From Mycobacterium sp. SMC-8 (GTDB lineage: Bacteria; Actinomycetota; Actinomycetes; Mycobacteriales; Mycobacteriaceae), in assembly GCF_025263565.1 (NCBI RefSeq), contig NZ_CP079865.1:496001-560000 (forward strand): DNA of 64,000 bases. The letters run 5' to 3'. Shown piece after piece: positions 42,833 to 50,964 of this stretch (positions are counted from its first letter, which is position 1; each line of letters begins with the position of its first letter). Position numbers and translations under genes: made by a program. The notes under the pieces are model-generated. The model was not told the DNA's origin and ran no database searches. It was given only the letters and a program-made list of their open reading frames with translations.

Positions 42833-42855
42833 CGGCTGAGGCTGTCACGCCGTCA

Positions 42856-42881
42856 ATGTTTTGTCAATATTGACAAAACAT
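42856..42881. promoter_or_regulatory. Perfect 26-bp palindromic operator
   Basis: The 26 bases from 42856 to 42881 equal their own reverse complement, with half-site ATGTTTTGTCAAT and centre AATATT. It lies 23 bases upstream of the oxidoreductase start. An AT-rich perfect dyad in this GC-rich sequence is a strong repressor-site candidate, probably for the TetR encoded at 42955-43560. Confidence 0.7.
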
Positions 42882-42887
42882 GTCGGC

Positions 42888-42950
42888 CGCCGAAATCGCA
42901 CTCCATGCGCATGAACGCGACGATGCGCCGCGTGGAATGCAATTTCGGCG
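42888..42950 (-). terminator. Terminator hairpin of TetR gene
   Basis: CGCCGAAAT at 42888-42896 pairs with ATTTCGGCG at 42942-42950, and flanking bases (GCACTCCA with TGGAATGC) continue the stem imperfectly. It lies directly after the TetR stop codon on the minus strand and upstream of the operator of the next gene. Confidence 0.5.
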
Positions 42951-42954
42951 CTGA

Positions 42955-43560
42955 TCAGACCCGGTCTCCGATACCGGAGCGCAGCAACTCAAGCGCGTGC
43001 CGGCAACGACGGTCCAATTCGGGGAGCGAGCGGTCCTCCCCCAGCATCCACACCTCCATGGCGCCGAAGACCGCCGCGGCGATGCACCGTGCGGTGACGG
43101 TGATGCGCATCCGCTCATCGCTGCCGGCACGCGCGGCGCAGGTCGAGATCATGTGCTCCTCCACGGCTTCGGCGAAGTCCGCCTCGACCTGCCGGATATG
43201 CCGGACGATGCGTCCGGCGTCGAGTTCCTGCGCACGCATCGCCGCGATCTTGGTGACCGCCCAGTCGTCATAGGGCGACGCCATGATTGCCGATTGCACC
43301 GATTCGAAGATCGATTCCTCGGGCGAGCGGGCGGCGAGCGCCGCCCGGAACCAGTGCAGGCCCGCGTCGTAGTCGGCGAACAGCAGGTCGTGCTTGGAGG
43401 CGAAGTGCCGGTAGAAGGTTCGCAGGGACACCCCGGCGTCGGCGGCGATTTGCTCGGCCGAGGTGTCCTCGACGCCCTGCGCCAGGAAGCGCACCACCGC
43501 CGCTTGCCGCAGCGCCTCCCGAGTGCGTTCGCTGCGCGCCGTTTGAGCAGGCCGGACCAT
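42955..43560 (-). CDS. TetR-family regulator
   Basis: This is a 201-residue regulator from the ATG at 43560 (MVRPAQTARSERTREALRQA). The helix-turn-helix is TSAEQIAADAGVSLRTFYRHFASKHDLLF. The C-terminal domain includes DDWAVTKIAAMRAQELDAGR and a MftR-like layout (TetR_C of about 140 residues). It sits between the oxidoreductase gene, which has the 26-bp dyad, and the divergent MBL-fold gene. I infer that it controls the former and perhaps both. The ligand is unknown. Confidence 0.9.
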   Translation of the reverse strand: MVRPAQTARSERTREALRQAAVVRFLAQGVEDTSAEQIAADAGVSLRTFYRHFASKHDLLFADYDAGLHWFRAALAARSPEESIFESVQSAIMASPYDDWAVTKIAAMRAQELDAGRIVRHIRQVEADFAEAVEEHMISTCAARAGSDERMRITVTARCIAAAVFGAMEVWMLGEDRSLPELDRRCRHALELLRSGIGDRV

Positions 43561-43637
43561 GTGCGTAAGGTACCGCAGCGGCCACATCGCTTGACGGTGC
43601 TGCGCACGTACCTTTGACTTGTTACTCGGGGGTACAT

Positions 43638-44432
43638 GTGAAAGTTCATCACCTCAATTGCGGGACACTTCATCCGCCGGGCGTCGGCATGATGGTGTGT
43701 CATGTGCTGCTGGTCGAGTCCGACGCGGGACTGGTGCTGGTGGATACGGGGTTCGGCACCCGCGACTGTGCCGACCCGGGCCGTTTCGGGCGCATCAGGC
43801 GCCACCTGATCCGACCCCGATTCGATCCCGACGAGACCGCGATCCGTCAGATCGAGAAGCTCGGCTTCCACCGCTCCGATGTCCGTCACATCGTGGTGAC
43901 CCACTTCGACGCCGACCACATCGGCGGTTTGGCCGATTTTCCCGACGCCCAGGTGCATGTCACCTCCGAGGAGGCCTTCGCCGCGATGCGGTCGCGTTCG
44001 ATCCAGAACCGGATCCGCTTCCGGCCTCCGCAGTGGGCGCACGGACCCCACATCGTCGAACACCATGTCGACGGTGAGGCATGGCGCGGTTTCGCGGCCG
44101 CCAAAGAACTCACCGAGATCGGGCCGGGTTTCGTGCTCGTCTCGCTGCCGGGCCACACGGAGGGGCACGCGTGTGTCGCCGTCGACGCCGGACACCGCTG
44201 GGTTCTGCACGGCGGCGATTCCTTCTATCACCCCGGCACCATCGCCGATGCGCTGCCGATGCCGAGGTTGACCGCACTGTTGGAGAAGCTCGTCGCGGCC
44301 GACCGTGAGAAGGTCAGGCAGAACCATGACCGGCTCGCCGAGCTGTATCGCGCGGGGCACCCCGACCTGATGATGTTGTGCTCGCATGACACCACGCTCT
44401 TCGAGGAGGCCAAGGCCACCGCGCTGGTCTGA
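43638..44432 (+). CDS. Metallo-beta-lactamase-fold hydrolase
   Basis: This is a 264-residue MBL-fold protein from the GTG at 43638 (VKVHHLNCGTLHPP). The metal-binding motif is THFDADHIGG (H-x-D-x-D-H; the first position of HxHxDH is Asp-substituted at the middle, as in AHL-lactonase-like members: HFDADH). LPGHTEGHACVAV provides the next His, GGDSFYHP the bridging Asp, and LCSHD the last His. It is closest to lactonase-like or quinolone-degrading MBL enzymes; the substrate is unknown. It is divergent from a TetR gene with a 77-bp shared promoter that contains an AAGGTAC...GTACCTT inverted pair. Confidence 0.85.
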   Translation: MKVHHLNCGTLHPPGVGMMVCHVLLVESDAGLVLVDTGFGTRDCADPGRFGRIRRHLIRPRFDPDETAIRQIEKLGFHRSDVRHIVVTHFDADHIGGLADFPDAQVHVTSEEAFAAMRSRSIQNRIRFRPPQWAHGPHIVEHHVDGEAWRGFAAAKELTEIGPGFVLVSLPGHTEGHACVAVDAGHRWVLHGGDSFYHPGTIADALPMPRLTALLEKLVAADREKVRQNHDRLAELYRAGHPDLMMLCSHDTTLFEEAKATALV

Positions 44433-44457
44433 GCGGGACGCCAAGAGGGCGGACACC

Positions 44458-45030
44458 TCAGTGGCCGGGCGGGCTCAGCAGTGCGATCGACGCGTCGACC
44501 GCCTCGTCGGTGACGTCACCCATGCTTCCGCCCTCTTCGACGGTGATGGCCGTGAGCTCGCGCAGTCCTCCGAGCAGCATGATGATGCGGCGGCGCGACA
44601 CCGGGCCGACGCCGGCGGCCCGGAACTCGTCGGTGGCGCCGAGCGCCCCGACCATGTCGATGAAGTGTTCCATCGCGTCCCGCTGCAGGCCCCGGGCGGC
44701 GGCGCCGAGGGAAGGCACGTCGCGGATCCAGCTCAGCATCAGCGCCGAGCGCGCTTCACCCGACGAGATCCACGCTTCGATCGCCTGCCGGACCTGCTTC
44801 TGCCAGGGTGCGCTGGGGTCGACGGCCTCGGAGATCTGCCTGATCTGCTCGGCGTTGGCGTCCGACAGCAGGGCGACGAAACACGCCTCTCTGCTGTCGA
44901 AATGCTCGTAGAAGGTGCGCCGCGAGGTCTTGGCCCGCCGCACGATGTCGGCCACCGTCGTCCTGGCATAGCCGTCCTCGGCGATCGAGGCCTCCAGGGC
45001 GTCGAGCAGCCGCTGCCGAAAGTCGGTCAT
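44458..45030 (-). CDS. TetR-family regulator next to chorismate mutase
   Basis: This is a 190-residue TetR regulator. The DNA-binding domain is at residues 5-50: LLDALEASIAEDGYARTTVA, then DIVRRAKTSRRTFYEHFDSR. The C-terminal domain is helical with SALMLSWIRDVPSLGAAARG. It starts one base after the stop of the secreted chorismate mutase gene, so both are one transcript and the regulator probably autoregulates that operon. Targets and ligand are unknown. Confidence 0.9.
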   Translation of the reverse strand: MTDFRQRLLDALEASIAEDGYARTTVADIVRRAKTSRRTFYEHFDSREACFVALLSDANAEQIRQISEAVDPSAPWQKQVRQAIEAWISSGEARSALMLSWIRDVPSLGAAARGLQRDAMEHFIDMVGALGATDEFRAAGVGPVSRRRIIMLLGGLRELTAITVEEGGSMGDVTDEAVDASIALLSPPGH

Positions 45031-45031
45031 G

Positions 45032-45601
45032 TCAGCGGCAGTAGCTGCGCGTCGCGTGATCCAACGCCTGCCGGTAGAGCGGATCGAGCCCGCGCTGTGT
45101 GGCGACCACCGTTTTGGCCTGGTCGAGTTCGGCCCGGCAGGCCGGCCCGTGCAGCTTGCCCCACTCGTCGGCCATCAGCGTCACCATCTCGCGGTTCAGC
45201 GCATCGATGATCCCGCGCGACGAGGCAAGATCCGGAGCATCGACGGGAGCCGCGGCCCGGTCGAACTTCCATTGCGCCAGCCTGGTGTACTCGATCGCCA
45301 CGGTGGCGTCGATCTGGTCGCGGAAGGCAGCCGACACGTACGCCGGATCCAGTTGCAGTGCCGCCGCTTCCGCCGACATCGCCTCGAGCACCTGCTGTTC
45401 GCGGACGGGATCCTCGATCAGCCCGCCGGTGTGGAACTTATTGGCCGCCACCGGTTCGGCAACCTGAAGACGACGGGTGGCCGCATCGACGAGATCGACC
45501 AGAGTGCTGTCCGGTTGGGCCGCGGCGAGCGGCGCGAACAACGACATCAGCATCGCCGCTGCGGCGGCCAGAACGGAGAGGCGGATCATCGGGAACATCA
45601 T
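45032..45601 (-). CDS. Secreted chorismate mutase (AroQ-gamma)
   Basis: This 189-residue exported protein resembles the secreted chorismate mutase Rv1885c of M. tuberculosis. A signal peptide (MIRLSVLAAAAAMLMSLFAPLAAA) ends near Ala-Gln. The all-helical AroQ domain follows: LVDAATRRLQVAEPVAANKF, FRDQIDATVAIEYTRLAQWK (the catalytic Arg/Lys/Glu region) and ASSRGIIDALNREMVTLM. The end, LYRQALDHATRSYC, matches the C-terminus of that family, where conserved cysteines form a disulfide (CRAEL and SYC). The enzyme converts chorismate to prephenate outside the cytoplasm, a role that remains unexplained. It is co-transcribed with a TetR gene. Confidence 0.9.
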   Translation of the reverse strand: MMFPMIRLSVLAAAAAMLMSLFAPLAAAQPDSTLVDLVDAATRRLQVAEPVAANKFHTGGLIEDPVREQQVLEAMSAEAAALQLDPAYVSAAFRDQIDATVAIEYTRLAQWKFDRAAAPVDAPDLASSRGIIDALNREMVTLMADEWGKLHGPACRAELDQAKTVVATQRGLDPLYRQALDHATRSYCR

Positions 45602-45638
45602 CCATGGACGGAAGGCCCGAAGCCAAGCCGGGTTATGG

Positions 45639-45712
45639 TGGCCAGGGCCGGGATCGAACCGGCGACCTTCCGCTTTTCAGGCGGACGCTCGTACCAACTG
45701 AGCTACCTGGCC
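45639..45712 (-). tRNA. tRNA-Phe (GAA)
   Basis: The minus strand folds as a cloverleaf: acceptor GGCCAGG with CCTGGCC, anticodon loop CTGAAAA giving GAA, T-loop GGTTCGATCCC. The CCA end is encoded at 45638-45636. Confidence 0.95.
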
Positions 45713-45755
45713 GGACGGCACCAGCCACTCTGTTGTGAGTGCCTCGCCGTGATGG

Positions 45756-45829
45756 CGACCCTGACGGGACTCGAACCCGCGACCTCCGCCGTGACAGGGC
45801 GGCGCGCTAACCAACTGCGCCACAGGGCC
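45756..45829 (-). tRNA. tRNA-Asp (GTC)
   Basis: The minus-strand cloverleaf has acceptor GGCCCTG with CAGGGTC, anticodon loop CTGTCAC giving GTC, and T-arm GCGGGTTCGAGTCCCGT. CCA is encoded at 45755-45753. Confidence 0.95.
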
Positions 45830-45867
45830 TTACTCTGTGCGACTCCCACTCACGTGGTCGCTGCGCG

Positions 45868-45940
45868 TACCCCCTACGGGATTCGAACCCGCGCTACCGC
45901 CTTGAAAGGGCGGCGTCCTAGGCCGCTAGACGAAGGGGGC
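45868..45940 (-). tRNA. tRNA-Glu (TTC)
   Basis: The minus-strand cloverleaf has acceptor GCCCCCT with AGGGGGT, anticodon loop CTTTCAA giving TTC, and T-arm GCGGGTTCGAATCCCGT. CCA is not encoded. Confidence 0.95.
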
Positions 45941-46063
45941 CAGCCGAATCTCTCCGGGGTACTCACAACACTCGTTCGTTGGGAGCTTCGATAGCTTAGG
46001 GTACGGACACCCGAATCCTCAAATGAGCAGCGTGCAGTATTCTTTCCGGGGTTACACACTCAC

Positions 46064-46136
46064 GCCCCTATAGCTCAGTTGGTAGAGCTACGGACTTTTA
46101 ATCCGCAGGTCCCAGGTTCGAGCCCTGGTGGGGGCA
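46064..46136 (+). tRNA. tRNA-Lys (TTT)
   Basis: The plus-strand cloverleaf has acceptor GCCCCTA with TGGGGGC, D-arm AGCTCAGTTGGTAGAGC, anticodon loop CTTTTAA giving TTT, and T-loop GGTTCGAGCCC. It is divergent from the Glu-Asp-Phe set, and the same four tRNAs cluster in M. tuberculosis. Confidence 0.95.
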
Positions 46137-46181
46137 CAAAGCAGGAATCAAGTCTTCGCGCTGGCGGATCCGACGGCGGCG

Positions 46182-46910
46182 TCAGCGAAGGTAGACCTCG
46201 TCACCGTCGGGGTAACCCCCGCCGGTGGTGGTCACGTGCACGTGGTCGTAGTGGCCGTACCCGCCGGCCCGCGCGCCGCCCGGCGTGTAATACACGCCCC
46301 GCCAGATCGCGTCCTGGATGCCGAAGCGCTCCGCGTTCTCCAGGACGTAGGCGACAATCTGGTTGCCCAGCGCGATGCCGGCCTCGGACATCGGGTTCGG
46401 GATCATCACGTCCAGCGCCAGACCGTTGGGATGCCAGCGCAGCGCGTCCTGGCGGACACCGCCGATGTTGTTGATCTCCGGGAAGACCGCGCTGATGCTG
46501 CGGGCGGTCAGGATGGTGCGCACTTGCAGCCCGCGCTCGGGCGCCACCCCGGCGGGCAGGGTGCGACTGACCACCCGCCAGCGCGATGCGGACACCAACG
46601 ATGCCTGCTCGGGGTCAGGGGCGGCTCCCCTGTCGATCAGCCGTTCGGGTGCCTGTCCGGTCGCGGGCGCGGCAACGACCTCCAGGCAGCACGGTGGAGA
46701 CTGCTCGGTGACGGCGGCGGGCGCCGGGGACGCCACCCGCTGTTCCTCGGCGGGAAGAGGGACCGGTCCGGTGTCGCCCTTGACCGCGAAGAAAACCGCT
46801 GCCGGGGCGAGCGCGGACACCACGTACACCGAGGGGTTGCGCCGCTTCTTGGCGATGGAGTGCCGACCCACGCCCTGCAACATAACGAAAATTGCCGCAA
46901 TGTACAGCAT
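46182..46910 (-). CDS. Membrane-anchored LAS-type peptidase-like protein
   Basis: This 242-residue protein has a short basic N-terminus, then a membrane segment (SVYVVSALAPAAVFFAVKG, about residues 27-45), a Pro/Ala-rich linker and an extracytoplasmic domain. The domain keeps the zinc signature of LAS (lysostaphin/DD-carboxypeptidase/Hedgehog) peptidases: RWHPNGLALDVMIP is H-x6-D, and GYGHYDHVHV gives the final H-x-H. It resembles the M15-like domain of mycobacterial envelope proteins. It may cut peptidoglycan peptides or may be a non-catalytic relative. The ATG at 46910 or the one at 46883 could be the start. It is between the tRNA-Lys gene and the kinase gene. Confidence 0.7.
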   Translation of the reverse strand: MLYIAAIFVMLQGVGRHSIAKKRRNPSVYVVSALAPAAVFFAVKGDTGPVPLPAEEQRVASPAPAAVTEQSPPCCLEVVAAPATGQAPERLIDRGAAPDPEQASLVSASRWRVVSRTLPAGVAPERGLQVRTILTARSISAVFPEINNIGGVRQDALRWHPNGLALDVMIPNPMSEAGIALGNQIVAYVLENAERFGIQDAIWRGVYYTPGGARAGGYGHYDHVHVTTTGGGYPDGDEVYLR

Positions 46911-47006
46911 CGATCATGAAATCTGAACTCGACTCGCGGATTGTTACATGACCGGGATCAGCCGGTTAGCGGTCGTATATGCGCTGGTCAGCCAGCTATT
47001 TTCGGC

Positions 47007-47903
47007 TCACACCACGACGAGCAGCGCCGCGAGAACAAGAACGACGGTCAACGCCACCGCGGCGAGCACTCCGCCGGCGCGTTGCGGTGGCTCGTACGGG
47101 GGGTCCATGCTGGTCAACATCTGCTCAGCGGTGGAGAACCGCCATCGCGGATCGCGGGCGATCGCCCGCTCGATGGTCGTCGCCAATGCCGGGTCCACGT
47201 CAGGACGCAACGCGCTCAACGGGGTCAGGCGACCGACGGCGATCGCCTCGGCCAACGCCGCCAGGTTGTCCTGCGGGTAGGCACGTCGGCCTGTCAACGC
47301 CTCGTACGCGACCAAACCGAGTCCATAGAGGTCGTCGCTGGGTGTCGCAGGCCGGCCGGCGATGCGATCGGCCGGGAGGTAGGCCATCGTCCCGAAGACC
47401 CGGTTGGTCAGTGTCTGCGGGGTGTGCGCGCTCTTGGCCACCCCGAAGTCGGCGATCTTCACACCGCCCTGCTGGGTGAACAGGATGTTGGCCGGTTTGA
47501 TGTCGCGGTGCAGTACTCCGCGGGTGTGCGCCGCGCTCAGCGCCGAGAGCACGTCGCGCATGATCGCGCGCACATGTTCGGCGGGCAGTGGCCCGTGTCG
47601 GGCCACGACATCGGCCAGGCTCTGACCCGGAAGCCGTTCCAGCACGATGTAATGCCTGCCGTCGTGGACTCCGGTGTCGTGCACGGCCACCACGTGCGGA
47701 TGGTTCAGCGCGGCCGCGGCGCAGGCCTCGGTGGCGAACCGCTGCCGGGTGTCAGGCTGAGTGCTGACCGCCGGATGGAGCAATTTGACCGCGACCGGGC
47801 GTCCGAGCCGCTTGTCCCAGGCGTCCCGGACCTCGGCCATCCCGCCGCGACCCAGCACGCCTCGTAATTCGTAGCGACCGCCTATGAGTTCCGGCGCCTG
47901 CAT
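47007..47903 (-). CDS. Membrane Ser/Thr protein kinase with altered activation segment
   Basis: This is a 298-residue PknB-type kinase from the ATG at 47903. The Gly-rich loop GRGGMAEV, VAVKLL (ATP Lys), a Glu in the C-helix region (FATEACAAA), the catalytic loop HRDIKPANIL and the DFG motif in KIADFGVAKS are all intact. The activation segment ends GTMAYLPADRI, so the usual APE is replaced and the Glu is absent. After the kinase domain comes one membrane helix (GGVLAAVALTVVLVLAALLVVV) at the very C-terminus, with no extracellular sensor. No kinase of this shape can be matched by name from sequence alone. Substrates are unknown. Confidence 0.85.
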   Translation of the reverse strand: MQAPELIGGRYELRGVLGRGGMAEVRDAWDKRLGRPVAVKLLHPAVSTQPDTRQRFATEACAAAALNHPHVVAVHDTGVHDGRHYIVLERLPGQSLADVVARHGPLPAEHVRAIMRDVLSALSAAHTRGVLHRDIKPANILFTQQGGVKIADFGVAKSAHTPQTLTNRVFGTMAYLPADRIAGRPATPSDDLYGLGLVAYEALTGRRAYPQDNLAALAEAIAVGRLTPLSALRPDVDPALATTIERAIARDPRWRFSTAEQMLTSMDPPYEPPQRAGGVLAAVALTVVLVLAALLVVV

Positions 47904-47986
47904 GCCTTCAAAGCTAGCCCTTCTTCGGCGAGCGCAAACCTGACACGCAGGCACCGTGGCACCGCCGAGGCGACATGGCGTGGCCG

Positions 47987-48051
47987 TTCGCGAGAGCGCC
48001 ACCACGGTAGCGCCGGCGGGCTCAGGGCTACCGTGGTGGCGCTCTCGCGAA
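47987..48051. terminator. 25-bp perfect inverted repeat, terminator or REP-like
   Basis: Arms 47987-48011 (TTCGCGAGAGCGCCACCACG at the left end) and 48027-48051 are exact reverse complements around a 15-base loop. It lies seven bases past the oxygenase stop on the minus strand and upstream of the kinase, so it can stop transcription of the oxygenase. Confidence 0.75.
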
Positions 48052-48058
48052 ACGCCGG

Positions 48059-49162
48059 TCAGACCTTCGGGCAGTAGAAGTGTGGGTCGTCCCGGTACTC
48101 GAGCGGCGGCAAGTTGCGTGCCGGGGTCTCCACCAGCGGAGAATCGGCTGGGAGCCGGCCGGTGGCCCGGTCCCACGCCGAACGCTTACGCGGATGCATC
48201 AGCCACCGCTTGGGCAGCACCTTGGTCGCGATGGTCACCACATCGCAGAACCGCCTGTGCAGGAACTCTTGGCGCGGCGACCAGGTGTAGCCCATCAGCT
48301 CGCGCACCGGCGGGTCGTACAGCGCGACGGTCATGAAGGTCAGGAAGCGTTGCAAGACCGCCAGATTCAACTTCCACAACGGATCCGGAACCCATTCCAG
48401 CGACGGGTGTTTGGGCATCGTGGACAGATCCATGACCTCGCGCGCGGCCCAGTTGTTCTCCAGCACGTCGGTGCACATGTGGTCCCAGTACTCTTCGAAC
48501 TCCTCCCAGGTCTTGGGCACCACTCGCATGCTCATCCCGTACATCCGGTACCAGGTGATGTGCTCGTCGAACAGTTGGCGCTTGTCGGCCTCGCTGATCC
48601 CGCCGCCGAACTTCTCGGCGGCCAGCAGGGTGGACTTGAAGAACGTCGCGTGCGCCCAGTAGAAGACTTCCGGATTCAGCGCGCTGTAGCGGCGCCCCTG
48701 ATCGTCGACGCCCTTGATCCCGATGTGGTAGTCGCGGACCTGGGCTCCGGTCCGGGGCGCACGGTCGCCGTCGAACACCACGCCGCCGATCGGATAGATC
48801 GACCGCAGCAGCCGTGGGATGCGTTCCATGAAGAAGATCGAGTGTTCCTTGACCGCCGCACCGAGCTGGGGATGCATGTTCTGCATCGACCCGGCCCAGG
48901 TGCCCTGGAACAGTCCAGTCCACTGCCCGAAGTACCTCCACGTCAGCGAGTCGGGACCCAGCGGCGCCGGCACGTCGTCATAGCCACCGGCGACAGGGCA
49001 GCCCGCCGCCACGACGTCGGCGTGCGGCACCGGTTCGCCGCCGACCGGACAGCCGGGCGCTGCGACCTCGGGCTCCGCCGCGGATCCGCTGGTGACGGGG
49101 CCTGCCGCAGACGTATCTTGAGTCACTGGTGCTCTTCCTGCCGGAGTGGTGCCGAACGACAT
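48059..49162 (-). CDS. MpaB-type oxygenase (DUF2236), Rv0826-like
   Basis: This is a 367-residue protein of the MpaB/rubber-oxygenase-like (DUF2236) family, heme b-dependent in characterised members, from the ATG at 49162. About 70 residues of Pro/Gly-rich sequence with repeated GCPVGG motifs precede the domain. Family marks include DSLTWRYFGQWTGLFQGTWA, HPQLGAAVKEHSIFFMERIP, RDYHIGIKGVDDQGRRYSAL, NPEVFYWAHATFFKSTLLAA and DEHITWYRMYGMSMRVVPKT, with conserved His/Arg residues for the heme pocket. The substrate is unknown. It is divergent from a TetR gene, 41 bp away, which probably regulates it. The equivalent gene in M. tuberculosis is in the same neighbourhood. Confidence 0.85.
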   Translation of the reverse strand: MSFGTTPAGRAPVTQDTSAAGPVTSGSAAEPEVAAPGCPVGGEPVPHADVVAAGCPVAGGYDDVPAPLGPDSLTWRYFGQWTGLFQGTWAGSMQNMHPQLGAAVKEHSIFFMERIPRLLRSIYPIGGVVFDGDRAPRTGAQVRDYHIGIKGVDDQGRRYSALNPEVFYWAHATFFKSTLLAAEKFGGGISEADKRQLFDEHITWYRMYGMSMRVVPKTWEEFEEYWDHMCTDVLENNWAAREVMDLSTMPKHPSLEWVPDPLWKLNLAVLQRFLTFMTVALYDPPVRELMGYTWSPRQEFLHRRFCDVVTIATKVLPKRWLMHPRKRSAWDRATGRLPADSPLVETPARNLPPLEYRDDPHFYCPKV

Positions 49163-49203
49163 TCTGACTACATGCGTTGTCAGTAGCAAAGCTTAGGAGG
49201 GCT

Positions 49204-49785
49204 GTGGCGTCGGGTCAACGACGCGGTAGGTGGTCGGGCGTTCCGCTGCAGGATCGCCAGGCGCTCCGACGCGACGAACTGGTCGCCGCCGGCATCGGGC
49301 TCCTCGGCAGCCCCGCCGGACCGCACCTGACCGTGCGCGCGGTGTGCAAGGCGGCCGGCCTGACCGAGCGCTACTTCTACGAGAGCTTCACCGACCGGGA
49401 CGAGTACGTCGCAGCGGTGTACGACGACGTGTGCACCGCGGCCATGTCGGCGCTGATGAAGGCCGAGGGTATGCGCGATGCCGTCGAGCGGTTCGTGGCA
49501 CTGATGATCGACGATCCCGCACGCGGCCGGGTACTCCTGCTCGCCCCCGAAGCGGAACCCGTCCTCGCGCGCTCGGGGGCGCGGTGGATGCCCAATTTCA
49601 TCGAATTGTTGCAGCGCAACCTCACCCAGATCAGCGACCCCACCACCCAGGCGATGGTTGCCACGGGGCTGATCGGGGCACTCACTGCATTGTTCACGGC
49701 CTACCTGGACGGTCGACTGGAGGTAACCCGCGAGCAGTTCATCGACCACTGTGCTGAGCTACTGCTCAGCAGGGCCGTGACCTAA
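49204..49785 (+). CDS. TetR-family regulator, divergent from oxygenase
   Basis: This is a 193-residue regulator from the GTG at 49204, preceded by AGGAGGG. The HTH region is TVRAVCKAAGLTERYFYESF, followed by TDRDEYVAAVYDDV. The C-terminal part contains DDPARGRVLLLAPEAEPVLA. The 41-bp divergent promoter has a short CTGAC...GTCAG dyad at about 49164-49183, a candidate operator. It corresponds to the Rv0825c-like gene adjacent to desA1 in M. tuberculosis. Likely targets are itself and the oxygenase; a link to desA1, 106 bp downstream, is possible. Confidence 0.85.
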   Translation: MASGQRRGRWSGVPLQDRQALRRDELVAAGIGLLGSPAGPHLTVRAVCKAAGLTERYFYESFTDRDEYVAAVYDDVCTAAMSALMKAEGMRDAVERFVALMIDDPARGRVLLLAPEAEPVLARSGARWMPNFIELLQRNLTQISDPTTQAMVATGLIGALTALFTAYLDGRLEVTREQFIDHCAELLLSRAVT

Positions 49786-49891
49786 AAGTGGCCTCTACCT
49801 GGATGTGAGCGGCGGCGCGGCGGCTTGAATGTCACTGACTTACACAGATATATTGAGTGCAACCATCAGGTACAGATAACTGGGAGGTGTC

Positions 49892-50899
49892 GTGTCGAAA
49901 GACCTGACCGACCTGCAACTGTTGACCGAACTCGAGCCCGTCGTGGAGCCCCTGGTCAACCGCCACATGCGGATGAAGAAGGACTGGAACCCGCACGACT
50001 TCATCCCGTGGTCCGACGGCAAGAACTATTACGCCCTCGGCGGCCAGGACTGGGATCCCGAGCAGTCGAAGCTCTCCGAGGTCGCTCGTGTCGCAATGCT
50101 GGTCAACCTCCTGACCGAGGACAACCTGCCCGCCTATCACCGCGAGATCGCGATGAACTTCACCATGGACGGCCCGTGGGGCTTCTGGGTGAACCGGTGG
50201 ACCGCGGAAGAGAACCGGCACGGCATCGCGCTGCGTGACTACCTCGTCGTCACCCGCAACGTCGACCCCGTGGAACTGGAGATGCTGCGCCTGGAGCAGA
50301 TGACCCGCGGCTTCAGCCCGGGCCAGAACCAGCAGGTGGAGGCAGACCTGTTCGCCGAGAGCCTGTTCGACTCCGTCATCTACGTGACGTTCCAGGAACT
50401 GGCCACCCGCGTGTCGCACCGCAACACCGGCAAGGCGTGCAACGACCCGATCGCCGACCAGCTGCTGCAGCGGGTCTCAGCCGACGAGAACCTGCACATG
50501 ATCTTCTACCGCGACGTGTCCGAAGCGGGCTTCGAGATCGCACCCGATCAGGCGATGAAGTCGTTGCACAAGGTGCTACGCAACTTCAAGATGCCCGGGT
50601 ACACCATCCCCGACTTCCGCCGCCGTGCGGTGACCATCGCCTCGGGCGGTGTGTACGACCCGCGAATTCACCTCGACGACATCGTGATGCCGGTGCTGAA
50701 GAAGTGGCGCATCTTCGAGCGCGAGGACTTCAACGGCGAGAGCGCACGGATGCGCGACGACCTCGGTCTGCTTGTCGAGGAGCTACAGGACGCGGTCGAC
50801 AAGTTCGAGGTCGCCAAGCAGCGCCGCGAAGAGCGGCTGGCCCAGATGGCCAAGAAGAAGGCGGCCAAAGATCAGCTGGTGGGATCATCAGCCTCGTAA
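49892..50899 (+). CDS. desA1: Acyl-ACP desaturase DesA1
   Basis: This is a 335-residue diiron acyl-ACP desaturase-like protein from a GTG start with GGGAGG upstream. It introduces double bonds into mycolic-acid precursor chains in the essential mycobacterial pathway. The diiron ligands are in WTAEENRHGIAL (residues 106-110) and SADENLHMIFYRD in the second half (EExxH and DExxH-type pair), with additional Glu in LLTELEPVVE and LTEDNLPAYH. The length and the Lys-rich tail QRREERLAQMAKKKA fit DesA1 (Rv0824c). It overlaps no gene but is followed within 66 bp by dus. Confidence 0.93.
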   Translation: MSKDLTDLQLLTELEPVVEPLVNRHMRMKKDWNPHDFIPWSDGKNYYALGGQDWDPEQSKLSEVARVAMLVNLLTEDNLPAYHREIAMNFTMDGPWGFWVNRWTAEENRHGIALRDYLVVTRNVDPVELEMLRLEQMTRGFSPGQNQQVEADLFAESLFDSVIYVTFQELATRVSHRNTGKACNDPIADQLLQRVSADENLHMIFYRDVSEAGFEIAPDQAMKSLHKVLRNFKMPGYTIPDFRRRAVTIASGGVYDPRIHLDDIVMPVLKKWRIFEREDFNGESARMRDDLGLLVEELQDAVDKFEVAKQRREERLAQMAKKKAAKDQLVGSSAS

Positions 50900-50964
50900 C
50901 GGACGCCCCCCGATCGGCCCGGTCCCCGGACATTTCCCCCAGTCGCTTCGCTCCTGCCCCCGGG

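Noticed and set aside
45639..46136. tRNA cluster as an integration site with a nearby prophage or island
   Set aside because: No integrase, no duplicated tRNA 3' end and no phage genes are visible in the window.
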